A stretch of 64,000 nt of DNA from Halobacteriovoraceae bacterium (GTDB lineage: Bacteria > Bdellovibrionota > Bacteriovoracia > Bacteriovoracales > Bacteriovoracaceae), in contig JACKAK010000011.1 in the NCBI GenBank assembly GCA_020635115.1, forward strand, positions 87,028-151,027. The letters run 5' to 3'. The stretch's first letter is position 1. Every line of letters starts with the position of its first letter. Of this stretch, positions 6,871 to 15,778 are shown in pieces. Made by a program: the position numbers and the translations under genes. The notes under the pieces are model-generated. The model was not told the origin of the DNA, ran no database searches, and worked only from the letters and a program-made list of their open reading frames with translations.

Positions 6871-8802
6871 ATGAGTATCAATTTAAAAATGCTTGGTTTT
6901 ATACTTTTTATCATCAGCGCATCTTTACAAGTTTCTGCTGCTGCTGCAGAGGAAGCTGCCACTAAAGAGGTAACACATTGCTTAGGCATCCTATATGATA
7001 AAAATTCTAAAAAATTTATCCCCTCCTCTGAAGAAGAAAATAAAACTAATAACGAATATGTAGGATCCGCCGCTTTTAAATCCTGTTTTAGGAGTTTTTC
7101 TGAAAGCGAAATTCAAGCAATGGTTGTAAGCGAAGGAATAATCTCTGGAATCTATGCCGATGCTTTAAATGCTATAAATAATGAAGATCCTGAAAATATT
7201 TCTTTTAGCAATGGTAATACCAAGAAAATGGTCTCACATTTTTTTACATCTCTTCCTTCTTCAACTGAGAGCCATGAACAAAATGCTGATTGGTGTAAAA
7301 AAAATGCAAAAATTATTGGAAAGAAACTCGCTATCTGTGCAGCTGCTCTAGCTTCTTTGCATTACGGTGCTGAAGAATTTCCAAATAGATATCAAGAAAG
7401 TGAAGAATTTAGTAACATCCTTTTAAAAGGTGATGAGCAAGACGTGAAGGCCATGATGAATGCTCAATCTATGCAACAAATGCAACAAGCTGGTGGACAG
7501 GCCGCTATTATCCAACAACTATCTCAACAGAATAATGTTCTAAGCTGTAAATCAGCTGGAATTGAAACCTTAGATTTTTCCACATGCTCTAAGGCCGTTC
7601 ATACTTATAATATATACACTCTTGGAGGACTCGGAGTAGAAGCGGCCCACAAAATCAAGGGAATGAATGATCTGGCCGATGCTGATTCTCATCTTAGAGA
7701 AGGTCAAGATTCATTGGATCCAACCGCCCAATTTAAATATCAAAAAGAGAATTTGAAAAATCAGGCACAAATTCAAAACCAAAAAGCTGCTTTTGAAATC
7801 AGTAAACTCGCGGTCTTTTCAACATTTGCAATGAAAATGCCCACAGAAAAGGATGTCATCGATCATTGTATTACGACTATTAATGGTAATGGAAATAAAG
7901 GAAGTGACGTTAGTAGTTTTTGTTCAAGTGCAACTAAGAAATTTTCATTTATTGCTAATGGTAGGGCCTCTCAGCAGATGGCCACCATCGCTGCAATTGC
8001 CGGTAAGGATGGGATTGTTCACGGAGGGAACGCAGCTGTTCTTAATAAGCGGGCCAGAGATATGGATGATATTATCGATAATATTAATGACTATAAATCT
8101 CCTGATTACTCAATAAATGATCCAGATGTTCTTACAACCAGATGTCGAGCTAATCCACTTCTACCTGAGTGTCAGGGCGACCATATCGTCTCTCGAGGTG
8201 GAGACATGAATTTCACAATTGATGGTACTGATCCCGGAAATACAACCATTCAAGGAAATCAAGAAAAAGACCCTGTCCAGGCCGCAAACGATACAGCTTT
8301 CACTGGAAATGAAAACGCTGGTGGTATGGACAATCCTTTCAAAGCAGTTGCAGCTTCTTTGCATAAACCATCAGGGCTTGCTGAAAAAGTAGGTGTTGGA
8401 GAAAAAAGACCAGGCCCAAAAGGTGCTGGCCAAGACGGAGGGGGAGGTGCTAACGCATCAGCTTCAGGTCTTGGACGCTCAGATATTGGTCCCTCTGATT
8501 CAGGCGGACCTAGAGTCGCTCCAGAAGAAGTAAGTAATGTGAAGTATGGGGATCAAGGAAGGGGCTCACTTGCTTATTCCTCAGGTAGAGGGATGAATGC
8601 CAAGAAATCAAGTAAAAACAGTAATCCACTTGAAGGTCTCCTTGGAAAAAAGAAGTTAGGTGATAAGGACCGAATCATGAATTTTAGATCACCAGCGGCC
8701 ATTAATAGTAAAAATGGAAAATCACTCTTTGATCTCATCACAAATGCCTATGACCGGGCCGAAAAAGGCAATAAGCTTATCGTCTATAAGGCCGTTAACT
8801 AG
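6871..8802 (+). CDS. Large secreted protein of unknown function
   Basis: The 643-residue product has a signal peptide ending near VSAAAA (about residue 26). The N-terminal 340 residues are mostly helical, with a Gln/Met-rich stretch (SMQQMQQAGGQAAIIQQLSQ) and about ten Cys, which suggests disulfides in the periplasm. A possible membrane-inserting segment around IYTLGGLGVEAAHKIKG is weak. Residues 440-600 are low-complexity, Gly/Asp/Ser-rich (GAGQDGGGGANASASG), and the tail is basic. AAGAAGG precedes ATG 6871. It overlaps the convergent LuxR-type gene by 8 bp. I do not recognise the family. Confidence 0.7.
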   Translation: MSINLKMLGFILFIISASLQVSAAAAEEAATKEVTHCLGILYDKNSKKFIPSSEEENKTNNEYVGSAAFKSCFRSFSESEIQAMVVSEGIISGIYADALNAINNEDPENISFSNGNTKKMVSHFFTSLPSSTESHEQNADWCKKNAKIIGKKLAICAAALASLHYGAEEFPNRYQESEEFSNILLKGDEQDVKAMMNAQSMQQMQQAGGQAAIIQQLSQQNNVLSCKSAGIETLDFSTCSKAVHTYNIYTLGGLGVEAAHKIKGMNDLADADSHLREGQDSLDPTAQFKYQKENLKNQAQIQNQKAAFEISKLAVFSTFAMKMPTEKDVIDHCITTINGNGNKGSDVSSFCSSATKKFSFIANGRASQQMATIAAIAGKDGIVHGGNAAVLNKRARDMDDIIDNINDYKSPDYSINDPDVLTTRCRANPLLPECQGDHIVSRGGDMNFTIDGTDPGNTTIQGNQEKDPVQAANDTAFTGNENAGGMDNPFKAVAASLHKPSGLAEKVGVGEKRPGPKGAGQDGGGGANASASGLGRSDIGPSDSGGPRVAPEEVSNVKYGDQGRGSLAYSSGRGMNAKKSSKNSNPLEGLLGKKKLGDKDRIMNFRSPAAINSKNGKSLFDLITNAYDRAEKGNKLIVYKAVN

Positions 8803-9304
8803 GCGGAATGAGAAGGTCTTCCAAAAAGTAGGCCGAAAGTTGCGAACGGTTTGCCAAACCAGTCTTACTATAGATTGAAGTAGATTGGACTCTGGCCGTT
8901 TTCTCTGTCGTTCCTCGTAGTTGCGCAATTTCTTTAAGCCCAAAACCTTTTAATAATAGAAAAGCAACTTCTTTTTCTGCTTTAGTTAAGTTCCAAGAGG
9001 TCAATTGATCATCGATAGATTGGCCTAATCCTTCCAGAAATTTCCGAGATTGTTTTTTCCATTGTTCATTCTCTTCAATTAATTGACTAGAAAATTGCTG
9101 AGCATGATTGAGATTATGCTTCAGTTTGAAATTTCCGGAAATTAAATAAAATAGTCCAGCAGCTGCAATGAGAGCAACTGCTCCTTCAAAAGAGACATGC
9201 CACCAAGTTACACCTTCTCTAAAATCAGTGTAGAGATCAATTGATGTAACCAAACTGATTGCAAAAAGTGTAATAATGATGAATATTCTTTCTTTGTTAT
9301 CCAT
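8795..9304 (-). CDS. Membrane-anchored LuxR-type HTH regulator
   Basis: This 169-residue protein has two hydrophobic segments (about 7-22 and 40-56) followed by a coiled-coil linker and a LuxR/GerE-type helix-turn-helix at about 95-160 (WNLTKAEKEVAFLLLKGFGLKEIA ... TARVQSTSIYSKTGLANRS). This puts a DNA-binding domain in the cytoplasm on a membrane anchor. The start lies 4 bp after the stop of the cytochrome b561-like gene, so both are in one operon; CAGGAT in the end of that gene serves as ribosome site. It probably controls transcription in response to a membrane or redox signal passed from the cytochrome, which is inference. Confidence 0.85.
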   Translation of the reverse strand: MDNKERIFIIITLFAISLVTSIDLYTDFREGVTWWHVSFEGAVALIAAAGLFYLISGNFKLKHNLNHAQQFSSQLIEENEQWKKQSRKFLEGLGQSIDDQLTSWNLTKAEKEVAFLLLKGFGLKEIAQLRGTTEKTARVQSTSIYSKTGLANRSQLSAYFLEDLLIPPS

Positions 9305-9308
9305 TTAC

Positions 9309-10046
9309 TTAATCCTGATCCATTTTGTAGTAATTATTGTAATATTCAACATCTTGTTTTTTGTCAGTCTTTCCAAGTTGAATACTATATTTAAAAACAG
9401 ATAATGTCTGTTTTTGAGAATCAAAATTTTGGTAGATTTGAAATATGAAGGTAAATAAAAGTACACAAAATGCCAAAAACGGAAATAATGCCTGAGTTTT
9501 AATAGGGGAGTTGGACTCAACACTTTGTTTTTTACCATTAACCATACTTGAAATCATACCATCTTTATGTCTAAGCTGATGGAGAACAACTCCACAAATA
9601 TGAAGTATCACTGTTATCAGAAAAGAAAGGGCAAATAGTTCATGAACTTCCTCAAAAAAGCTTTTCTTAATATGGTTGGCCATGAGAAGTCCGGTTATAA
9701 ATAGGCCAAATGTTAACAAAAACATGAAAAGTGCAGCGTAGCTTGAGGCCGGATTGTGCCCTAATAATCGTTCATTTTTGTTCGAAATAAATTCAAGAAA
9801 ATAGTTCTTAAGATCTGTTGGACGTAGTTTGAAGCTTGAAAATTTTGCATATTCTGTTCCCAAAAACCCCCATATTATTCTCATGATAACTATAAACGTC
9901 ATAGTTATGCCTGAGAGCATATGATAGACATAGAGTTTTGATTCATCATCTACAAATTTTCCTATAGAAAAAGAAAAAATGAAAAGAATGGCAAAAATCC
10001 AGTGAAATACCCTTGTTGGAAGATCATAAACATTTACTTTAGACAT
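9309..10046 (-). CDS. Cytochrome b561-like membrane protein
   Basis: A 245-residue integral membrane protein of the cytochrome b561 / Ni-Fe-hydrogenase b-type subunit group (COG3658-like). The N-terminus VYDLPTRVFHWIF carries the conserved His15 and YHMLSG carries His42. Further His residues (97, 135, 149, 156, 160) lie in or next to later helices, including VILHICGVVLHQLRHKDG. There are four core helices plus a C-terminal one near 185-205. Such proteins bind two haems b and pass electrons between quinol and periplasmic carriers. AAAGGAGT precedes the ATG. It is divergent from a PepSY protein gene, a common pairing for this family, and followed by the LuxR-type gene. Confidence 0.88.
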   Translation of the reverse strand: MSKVNVYDLPTRVFHWIFAILFIFSFSIGKFVDDESKLYVYHMLSGITMTFIVIMRIIWGFLGTEYAKFSSFKLRPTDLKNYFLEFISNKNERLLGHNPASSYAALFMFLLTFGLFITGLLMANHIKKSFFEEVHELFALSFLITVILHICGVVLHQLRHKDGMISSMVNGKKQSVESNSPIKTQALFPFLAFCVLLFTFIFQIYQNFDSQKQTLSVFKYSIQLGKTDKKQDVEYYNNYYKMDQD

Positions 10047-10199
10047 ACGGACTCCTTTTTTAGTTAATATTCCATTTAAATAGAGATTTTTGCATTAGAC
10101 TTATGTCCTAGATTACATATTTTTAAGTATTTAAGTCATTTGTCCAATGATAATATTACTCAAAATATCTATGATAAGAATACAGTCAAAGGAGACGTT

Positions 10200-10466
10200 A
10201 TGAAAAAATTTTTAAGTTTAATTGTTCTCGTATCAACTTTAAATGGTGCTATGGCCAAGGACAATTGTACCGACCAACCAAAAGAGAAATGGATGCCAGT
10301 TGAAAAGTTCAAAGAACTGGTCATTAGTAAAGGGTTTAAAATTAAAAAATTTAAACAACCTGGCTCTTGCTATGAAATCTACGGAACTGACAAAAATGGG
10401 AAGGAAGTAGAAGTTTACTTTAATCCAGTTGATGCAAAGATTGTAAAGCTTGAGGTTGAAGATTAA
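10200..10466 (+). CDS. Periplasmic PepSY-domain protein
   Basis: This 88-residue protein has a signal peptide ending at GAMA and a single PepSY-like domain: EKWMPVEKFKELVISKGFKI, then a CYEIYG strand, KEVEVYFNPVDAKIVKLE. The two mature Cys (in NCTD and SCYE) could form a disulfide. ATG 10200 with AAAGGAG upstream is chosen over the longer reading from 10140. Small PepSY proteins of this shape are often encoded beside cytochrome b561-like genes, as here on the divergent strand. A role as periplasmic partner or modulator of the cytochrome is inference. Confidence 0.85.
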   Translation: MKKFLSLIVLVSTLNGAMAKDNCTDQPKEKWMPVEKFKELVISKGFKIKKFKQPGSCYEIYGTDKNGKEVEVYFNPVDAKIVKLEVED

Positions 10467-10496
10467 TTTTTTTGCTCTTAGTTAAATTTTTTTTAA

Positions 10497-10521
10497 AAGA
10501 GGGGCCTTAGGGCCCCTTTTT
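10497..10521 (+). terminator. Intrinsic terminator
   Basis: GGGGCC-TTAG-GGCCCC, followed by five T, forms a strong GC hairpin 34 bp after the PepSY gene. The opposite strand has an A-rich start (AAAAGA), so it may also end the minus-strand small gene that stops at 10529. Confidence 0.9.
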
Positions 10522-10528
10522 ATAAGAA

Positions 10529-10696
10529 TTATTTGTTTACATCTGTTTGTGTTTCAATGTCTTTTCTAATAACTTGCGCATTTGGAAATGATTGAGTGAC
10601 CATTTCAATAAATTTTTCTCTTTCTTCGTTTGATTGAAATTCGTAATATTCATTTACACTTTCAACTTTGACATTCACAGTGAATATTGTTTTCAT
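10529..10696 (-). CDS. 55-residue protein of unknown function
   Basis: A short open frame of 56 codons opens with ATG at 10696 after a near-consensus AGGAGGATTT and stops at 10529, just before the shared terminator. The product reads MKTIFTVNVKVESVNEYYEF, then helix-forming NEEREKFIEMV and a polar tail. The pattern strand-helix-strand is compact and could be a small ferredoxin-like fold. The strong ribosome site and clean terminator support it being real. Function is unknown. It lies 38 bp downstream of the REC-PilZ gene on the same strand. Confidence 0.75.
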   Translation of the reverse strand: MKTIFTVNVKVESVNEYYEFQSNEEREKFIEMVTQSFPNAQVIRKDIETQTDVNK

Positions 10697-10734
10697 AAAT
10701 CCTCCTGATATATGAGCAGTATAGTACTTTACTC

Positions 10735-11904
10735 CTATTTCATTTCTTTGATATTTTTAATTAACTTTCTAAGCCCTAAGCGATCACCTAATTGTTCAAC
10801 CTGAAACTGAATTCCATGGCCTTCTATGTTTTGATGGCTAAATTTATTCATTACTTTTGCTGGAAAATGAAAAGTCTGGCCATAAAATTTGAAATCTAGT
10901 TGGAACATTTCACCGACATCTAAGGGGACAGGAGTAACAATAAAAGCACCTGTTTCTGAAATGTTTTTGATCTCACAAGAATGATACTCTTTAGATTCTG
11001 GGAGAATAATAGAACAGGGCAGGTTAATCATAAAACGAGGAGCTCTCTCCCACCAACGTAGGTTTGCATCGAAGAAGGGTCTTCTTGCACTTGGGGAGAG
11101 AAAATAAAGGATGACGAGTACATTAAAGGACAATAAAAGCAAAGAGGGCCCATGAGGGGATTTACTCACATAGGGCCAGGTGAACTCAACATATGTAAGA
11201 TGAGCGTATATTGAGTAAATTTGTAAAGTTACAAAAATGAGGTAAGACCAGGGACGAATTTTATAAAGAGCAATACCCGACAGTGGAAAAAGAAACCAGA
11301 ATTCAAAATTATTTTTAAAACCTTCAATTGCTAAGACGTTATTGATGATTGTATTCAGGCCAAAATTTGTGGCGAAATGAAAATACATGATTTTCATGAT
11401 TGGTTCAATACACATTAAAAAGGTTAGGGCAGTAATTAGGATTGGTTTTTGATGTTGAAGAACGGCCCTAATATTAAAATTTTTAGATTCATGAACTTCT
11501 TGGGAGGCAACCAACATATTTGAAGCTAGAATCTCAAACTGATCATTGGCCATTGCCTTATTAAAAAATACGGTTTTATCTTCTTGTAATTGATTCTTGG
11601 AAATACCATCAATTTTAGGATCATCTGAAACAAAGATAGTTGGAATATGATCCTCATAGATTATATCAAGTGTCCTTTGTATTTCAATTCCCATCTTTTG
11701 GGGTACTTTGATATCAAGAATCAGCAAGTCTGGTCTAAATGTTTGAATCCTCTTTAATGGATCGTCCATTGATGATTCAATTTCCACCTGAAATTCCCCA
11801 TGCTTCTTGAAGATATGTTCTGCAAAAGTAGCAAATTTTTCATCATCATCTATGATGAGAATTCTTTGCTTCAAGTGTGGATCAATTTTTATCGCAGCTC
11901 CCAT
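10735..11904 (-). CDS. REC - membrane - PilZ fusion protein
   Basis: This 389-residue protein has an unusual order. An N-terminal receiver domain (about 13-130) has acidic residues 19-21 (IIDDDE) and a phosphoacceptor Asp64 in LLILDIKVP. Four hydrophobic segments (about 145-280) follow. A C-terminal PilZ domain (about 285-385) contains PRFMINLPCSIILPE and the core motif KNISETGAFIV. The classic RxxxR is not clearly present, so c-di-GMP affinity is uncertain. The receiver Lys is in FFNKAM. It would link phosphorylation to c-di-GMP sensing at the membrane. The start is ATG 11904, with GACGAG upstream. No kinase gene is adjacent. Confidence 0.85.
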   Translation of the reverse strand: MGAAIKIDPHLKQRILIIDDDEKFATFAEHIFKKHGEFQVEIESSMDDPLKRIQTFRPDLLILDIKVPQKMGIEIQRTLDIIYEDHIPTIFVSDDPKIDGISKNQLQEDKTVFFNKAMANDQFEILASNMLVASQEVHESKNFNIRAVLQHQKPILITALTFLMCIEPIMKIMYFHFATNFGLNTIINNVLAIEGFKNNFEFWFLFPLSGIALYKIRPWSYLIFVTLQIYSIYAHLTYVEFTWPYVSKSPHGPSLLLLSFNVLVILYFLSPSARRPFFDANLRWWERAPRFMINLPCSIILPESKEYHSCEIKNISETGAFIVTPVPLDVGEMFQLDFKFYGQTFHFPAKVMNKFSHQNIEGHGIQFQVEQLGDRLGLRKLIKNIKEMK

Positions 11905-12034
11905 CTCGTCGTCCCTTTTGGCATTGATACAGCTAGTTTATATTCTAGGCCTTTTTGCACAAGCATTCGATGGGGTAAAATTCTACCTTATCCTAAGGTA
12001 TTTATAAGACTCTTTTGATAAAATTGGGCAGATT

Positions 12035-12385
12035 TTAATGAACAAACTTTATTTTTTCACTTGGAGACAGTTGTTGGGGAATATCACTTAGAAGACCATC
12101 ATCTTCAGTAAAAGCGATATTTTCATAGTCTTCTAACTGATGATTGAGATTATTTAGTGCTTTTGTCATTACTTCAATCGCTGAAATGAGCTTATATTCA
12201 ACTTGCTCATTCATCAGCTTTAGCAAATTCATCAACCTTTCAATTTCATTTTTATAGTTTGTCTCAAGAACCATTTCAACCTGTTGATGTATCCAGGAAA
12301 ATTCTGGATTTTCATAGACAAATTTGAGTATTTCATCTTGAATTTTCTCTATTTCAAGTTCTAATTGTCTGTGCTTTTCGCTCAT
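12035..12385 (-). CDS. Small coiled-coil protein of unknown function
   Basis: A 116-residue, acidic, almost wholly helical protein with heptad-like patterning (LELEIEKIQDEILKF; IERLMNLLKLMNEQVEYKL), no signal peptide and no membrane segment. The ATG is preceded by TAGTAGGTTTAT. It is in the same direction as the REC-PilZ gene, 130 bp downstream of it in coordinates but upstream in transcription. I do not recognise a family. Cytoplasmic scaffold or adaptor is possible but unsupported. Confidence 0.6.
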   Translation of the reverse strand: MSEKHRQLELEIEKIQDEILKFVYENPEFSWIHQQVEMVLETNYKNEIERLMNLLKLMNEQVEYKLISAIEVMTKALNNLNHQLEDYENIAFTEDDGLLSDIPQQLSPSEKIKFVH

Positions 12386-12589
12386 ATAAACCTACTAATG
12401 AGTGTTTTTAATAGTTTAATTTTAGGACACACACAAATACTAACGAAGAAAAAACATTTGGCCTATGATTATCTCTATAGGTTACCAATTCCCTGTAGAA
12501 GTATAACTGCCCAATATTAAGGTACGCGAAATGAAGTATCTAGGAAATGCCAATAAATTGAGGACTTTACGTGAATTTAGATAGTTATC

Positions 12590-14872
12590 TTAATCAAAAG
12601 AACAGCTCATAATTCTTAAGGGAGGGCCAGATCTTAGGCCATATTTTTCGCTCGCAGCTTCCTCTGATAGAAAATTATTTCCAAACTTAGAACGTGTGAA
12701 ATCATTAACTTTTACATTTACACTTCTATCATTACAGGTTGCTGTCGCACTTGTGGAGCCTCTAGGCTTAACAATAGAAATTTCACAAGTATTTTCTGCG
12801 TCTGGTCTGTAATGGCGACCATGCTCTTTTTCTGGTTCGAGGTAGTATTGGTAAAAAAGCTTACAAGATATTCTACAACCTTGATAGGCCTCAGGAAAAT
12901 TCATGTATACCTTCACTGAAGTTTGATCGTCACTAAATGGCCAGGTTCCTTTTTTAAGAACTAGATTTTGAACTTGGGCCGATGATCGACCTGTAAAATC
13001 TTTGTGTGCGATGGCCTCTTTTGAGCCATCTGTGCCAGAGAATTTAATTGATTTTGCTTTCTTACAAAACTGATTTGGACTTGGAGTACTTGGTACTGGG
13101 TGAGACGGACCAGTTGGTGCGGGGCGATTAGGATTTATATCACCTTCAAAATCTCCAATATCTGTAGGGCCATCATCCACTGGAGGCCGTGGTGTGATTA
13201 CTGGTGGCCTTACTACAACAGGTGGTTGTATCACGACTGGTGGCCTTACTACAACAGGTGGTTGTATCACTACTGGTGGATCTGGTTTAACTATGACTGG
13301 TGGATCAGGTTGTACATCAGGTGCAGGTGTCACAATCACAGTTGGTGGAGTTGGACCTCCACAAGAATTTGCAAGTTCATCATCCCAAGCTTGAGCAAAA
13401 TTCGAACTATCTTGATCATTAGATCCATCTCCGAGTACTTGCTCTGTATAGGCAACGTTGTGAACTGAAAACTGTCCGGCACGTTTGTTTTTATCGAGGC
13501 CATTATTTTGTAAAAACTCATTAAAATAGAACGCTCTTAACGTCTTCCAATCTTCAGTTTTAAGTTCCGGATGTATTTCCTTCGCTTTATTGAGCTCTTT
13601 TTGTGCTAGGTTTACGTATTTTTGTCCACCATTATATGCACTAATAGCTTTTCTCCATTTAAATTGTTCACTTTTTGGAAGTGATTCAAATGTTCCATTT
13701 CCACCCTGAAAGCTAGGGAGCTGACTATTATTTACAGATCTGAACTTATTAATCAAACGAGCTACACCTGCTTCAATATTTGCGATAAAATTGTTTTTTA
13801 ATTCAGTAGCTGAATAATCTTTATAACCATCTCCTTCAAGATCTATTTTATATTTTTTAATTAACTGATTAAGTTGTTTAACATTATTTCCTTCGAGGTT
13901 TACTTGCATGATACCAGAACTTTTATCTTTTTCGGTATTTGCGGCCAGCCCACAAACACCAGCACTTTCTTGTGTCATTAAACCAATGATAAGACCAGAT
14001 GGAACATTGTATCTTTTATTCACAGTATTGAGAACGTCATATAACTTACATAACTCAACATTATCACATGTATTTTGTAAATTTCGTTTAAAGTTATTTA
14101 TAAACCAACCTTTGGCCCTTTTTAGTCTGAGTTTTTCATCTTTAATTGTTTCTTTAATGCCATATGTGGACCTAGCATCACTGTGTTTGATTACAGTAGT
14201 GTATATTTCATTGACCTTTTTTTGAATATCAGATCTTGTGGTTGTCTGTTCTCTGGGATCATGTTCTCCTGTTTGGCAAACTCCACTCGGACAGCTGTCT
14301 TGATTTGTAAGTACAGGTCTTGAAATAACATCATTACTAAGCATTCCAATATTCATTCCATCTTTGAGTTTTAATCTATCTTTTAAAAACATTGCTTCAA
14401 GTGGTAAATAGATTGTCGTCCCAATCGCACTCTTGGGCAAAGTTGAGTCTTTCCCTAGATCTTTAACAATAACCGGGAAGAAATAACCCGCATTAAGTAC
14501 TTTCCCTCCAGTTCCAACACCTGTGATTTTATTTTTAAATTTTTGATAATAGGCAGTCTTTCCAGTTCCTTTAAGTAAATCTCTAATTTGTTCAGGATTA
14601 CTTAGCCATTCAATTTTACCCTTTGATTGGACTTGAGAAAGTGCACTCCCTGCATCTCCATCAGGAAAAAAAGCATCAGGAATTTCTATTTTAGAGCCCC
14701 GACCTAATTTCCCTATGACTTGTAGAGCATTTGTTGTTCCATTCTCACTTTTAGCTCTGGCCAGATAATTTGTTCCTTGGAGTATAAACTCAGCTGTATA
14801 GGATATATGTGGAAATAATAGCCCAACGATGGCCATCCACACTGTAAGCATTTTTTTTATATTTAGAAACAC
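12590..14872 (-). CDS. Secreted lytic transglycosylase (SLT domain) with Pro-rich linker
   Basis: This 760-residue exported protein carries a lysozyme-like SLT domain at about 285-420: GLMTQESAGVCG gives the catalytic Glu302, followed by GIMQVN and the AYNGG motif of soluble lytic transglycosylases, which cleave peptidoglycan glycan strands. A unique 250-residue N-terminal region precedes it. A Pro/Val linker (about 525-590) contains the 12-residue unit VVIQPPVVVRPP twice. A Cys-rich C-terminal domain follows. The start is GTG 14872 with AAGGAG six bases upstream; a signal peptide ends near SYTA. A sigma-28-type promoter lies 24 bp upstream. In a predator such an enzyme could act on prey or own wall; this is inference. 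Confidence 0.88.
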   Translation of the reverse strand: MFLNIKKMLTVWMAIVGLLFPHISYTAEFILQGTNYLARAKSENGTTNALQVIGKLGRGSKIEIPDAFFPDGDAGSALSQVQSKGKIEWLSNPEQIRDLLKGTGKTAYYQKFKNKITGVGTGGKVLNAGYFFPVIVKDLGKDSTLPKSAIGTTIYLPLEAMFLKDRLKLKDGMNIGMLSNDVISRPVLTNQDSCPSGVCQTGEHDPREQTTTRSDIQKKVNEIYTTVIKHSDARSTYGIKETIKDEKLRLKRAKGWFINNFKRNLQNTCDNVELCKLYDVLNTVNKRYNVPSGLIIGLMTQESAGVCGLAANTEKDKSSGIMQVNLEGNNVKQLNQLIKKYKIDLEGDGYKDYSATELKNNFIANIEAGVARLINKFRSVNNSQLPSFQGGNGTFESLPKSEQFKWRKAISAYNGGQKYVNLAQKELNKAKEIHPELKTEDWKTLRAFYFNEFLQNNGLDKNKRAGQFSVHNVAYTEQVLGDGSNDQDSSNFAQAWDDELANSCGGPTPPTVIVTPAPDVQPDPPVIVKPDPPVVIQPPVVVRPPVVIQPPVVVRPPVITPRPPVDDGPTDIGDFEGDINPNRPAPTGPSHPVPSTPSPNQFCKKAKSIKFSGTDGSKEAIAHKDFTGRSSAQVQNLVLKKGTWPFSDDQTSVKVYMNFPEAYQGCRISCKLFYQYYLEPEKEHGRHYRPDAENTCEISIVKPRGSTSATATCNDRSVNVKVNDFTRSKFGNNFLSEEAASEKYGLRSGPPLRIMSCSFD
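13200..13271. repeat. Two 36-bp tandem repeats inside the Pro-rich linker
   Basis: The units 13200-13235 and 13236-13271 are identical except for the last base and encode the 12-residue unit VVIQPPVVVRPP on the minus strand. Related, more diverged units flank them. Copy-number change would stay in frame and alter only linker length. Confidence 0.8.
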
Positions 14873-14895
14873 CTTGCTCTCCTTCTCCGTAGTAT

Positions 14896-14922
14896 TTATC
14901 GGAGTGATTGTGATAATCTTTA
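14896..14922 (-). promoter_or_regulatory. Sigma-28 (FliA-type) promoter of the lytic transglycosylase gene
   Basis: On the minus strand the sequence is TAAA (14922-14919), exactly 15 bases, then TCCGATAA (14903-14896). The consensus is TAAA-N15-GCCGATAA, so only the first base of the -10 differs. The start of transcription would fall near 14888, about 16 bases before the GTG, leaving room for the AAGGAG site. Confidence 0.7.
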
Positions 14923-14954
14923 ATAGAGTTTTTATCTATCCTTTAGGAGGTGAA

Positions 14955-15218
14955 ATGTTGAAAATTCAAAGACTTGTAATATTGTTTACGATACTGGGGT
15001 GTGGAGAAGTTAAAGAGAAGAGTGTATCAAATAACTCCAATTTGGAAACTGCTAAGGTTAATTGTGTTATCCCTGAAGACAAAGGCTCAATGTGTACAAT
15101 GCAGTATACTCCTGTCTGCGGGAAAATTCCTTGCTCAAATGAGTTAAAAACTTTTTCTAATACCTGTATGATGAATAATGCTTCTGCAGAGTTAGTTAAG
15201 GAGGGGCCGTGTGAATGA
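14955..15218 (+). CDS. Kazal-type protease-inhibitor lipoprotein
   Basis: The 87-residue product has a lipobox ILGC (Cys16), then a six-Cys Kazal domain: Cys at 37, 47, 55, 60, 71 and 86, with the typical YTPVCGK and TFSNTCMMNNAS parts. Kazal domains are tight inhibitors of serine proteases. ATG 14955 with AGGAGG just upstream is the clear start; the longer reading from 14829 begins within the divergent gene. It would be anchored in the envelope, facing the periplasm or outside. A role in protecting the cell from its own or a prey's proteases is inference. Its end lies 1 bp from the convergent FliG-like gene. Confidence 0.88.
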   Translation: MLKIQRLVILFTILGCGEVKEKSVSNNSNLETAKVNCVIPEDKGSMCTMQYTPVCGKIPCSNELKTFSNTCMMNNASAELVKEGPCE

Positions 15219-15219
15219 A

Positions 15220-15621
15220 CTATACATAAGTTTCGTTAAGCTCTTTGCTTAGAATAAGTTCACCTTTACTTTCTTTCAATTTCATATGGCGAACAAGTTT
15301 GTCTAAATTATTTTTAAATTCACCAATTGAACATTTCTGTTGAAGGCCATAGAGAATCTCTTGTTTTATACTCTTAGACAAACCCTCAAAGAATTCTCCA
15401 ATTAATTTACGTGATGAAAATTTAAACGCCATAGCGAGATCTTCAGAATTGAAATTTTTAAGGAGTTCACGTTTCATATCAAGACTGAGATATCGCATAC
15501 CCTCTATATAAGCAACTTCTTCCAAAATTTCCCTATGATCGGTTTCACTTAGGTACTTATTGATTGACTGTAGAGCTGCTTCTTGACTTTCCTTACTATG
15601 CCCAAAAAATGCCTGTCTCAT
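15220..15621 (-). CDS. Stand-alone FliG-domain-like protein
   Basis: This 133-residue soluble helical protein resembles the middle/C-terminal domains of the flagellar switch protein FliG: NSEDLAMAFKFSSRKLIGEF followed by FEGLSKSIKQEI corresponds to the FliG segment with D-L-A-x-A-L-K, R, F, S and R/K. True FliG is about 330-350 residues, so this is one domain only. No flagellar genes adjoin. It could be an accessory motor or regulatory protein, or merely share the fold. GAGGAATTT precedes ATG 15621. Confidence 0.55.
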   Translation of the reverse strand: MRQAFFGHSKESQEAALQSINKYLSETDHREILEEVAYIEGMRYLSLDMKRELLKNFNSEDLAMAFKFSSRKLIGEFFEGLSKSIKQEILYGLQQKCSIGEFKNNLDKLVRHMKLKESKGELILSKELNETYV

Positions 15622-15761
15622 AAATTCCTCATAAACTAATTAATATTTCCACATTTACATTATAGAATTTCTTAAGGTAATAAAAAATAGTTCATGAGAT
15701 ATCAGGTGGATGTGTCTATAACTTAAAGATTGGTAAGTCGTATAATGCCAAAAAAAGTTGT

Positions 15762-15778
15762 GATTTAACTGAATTTTA
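15762..15778 (+). repeat. Left copy of the IS target-site duplication
   Basis: GATTTAACTGAATTTTA, 17 bp, directly abuts the left end of the insertion sequence and is repeated exactly at 17233-17249 in the same orientation. Confidence 0.85.

Noticed and set aside
13100..13468. Plus-strand frames rich in Trp/Tyr/Gly opposite the Pro-rich linker
   Set aside because: They are the reverse reading of the Pro-Val repeats, without ribosome site, and lie inside a well-supported gene.
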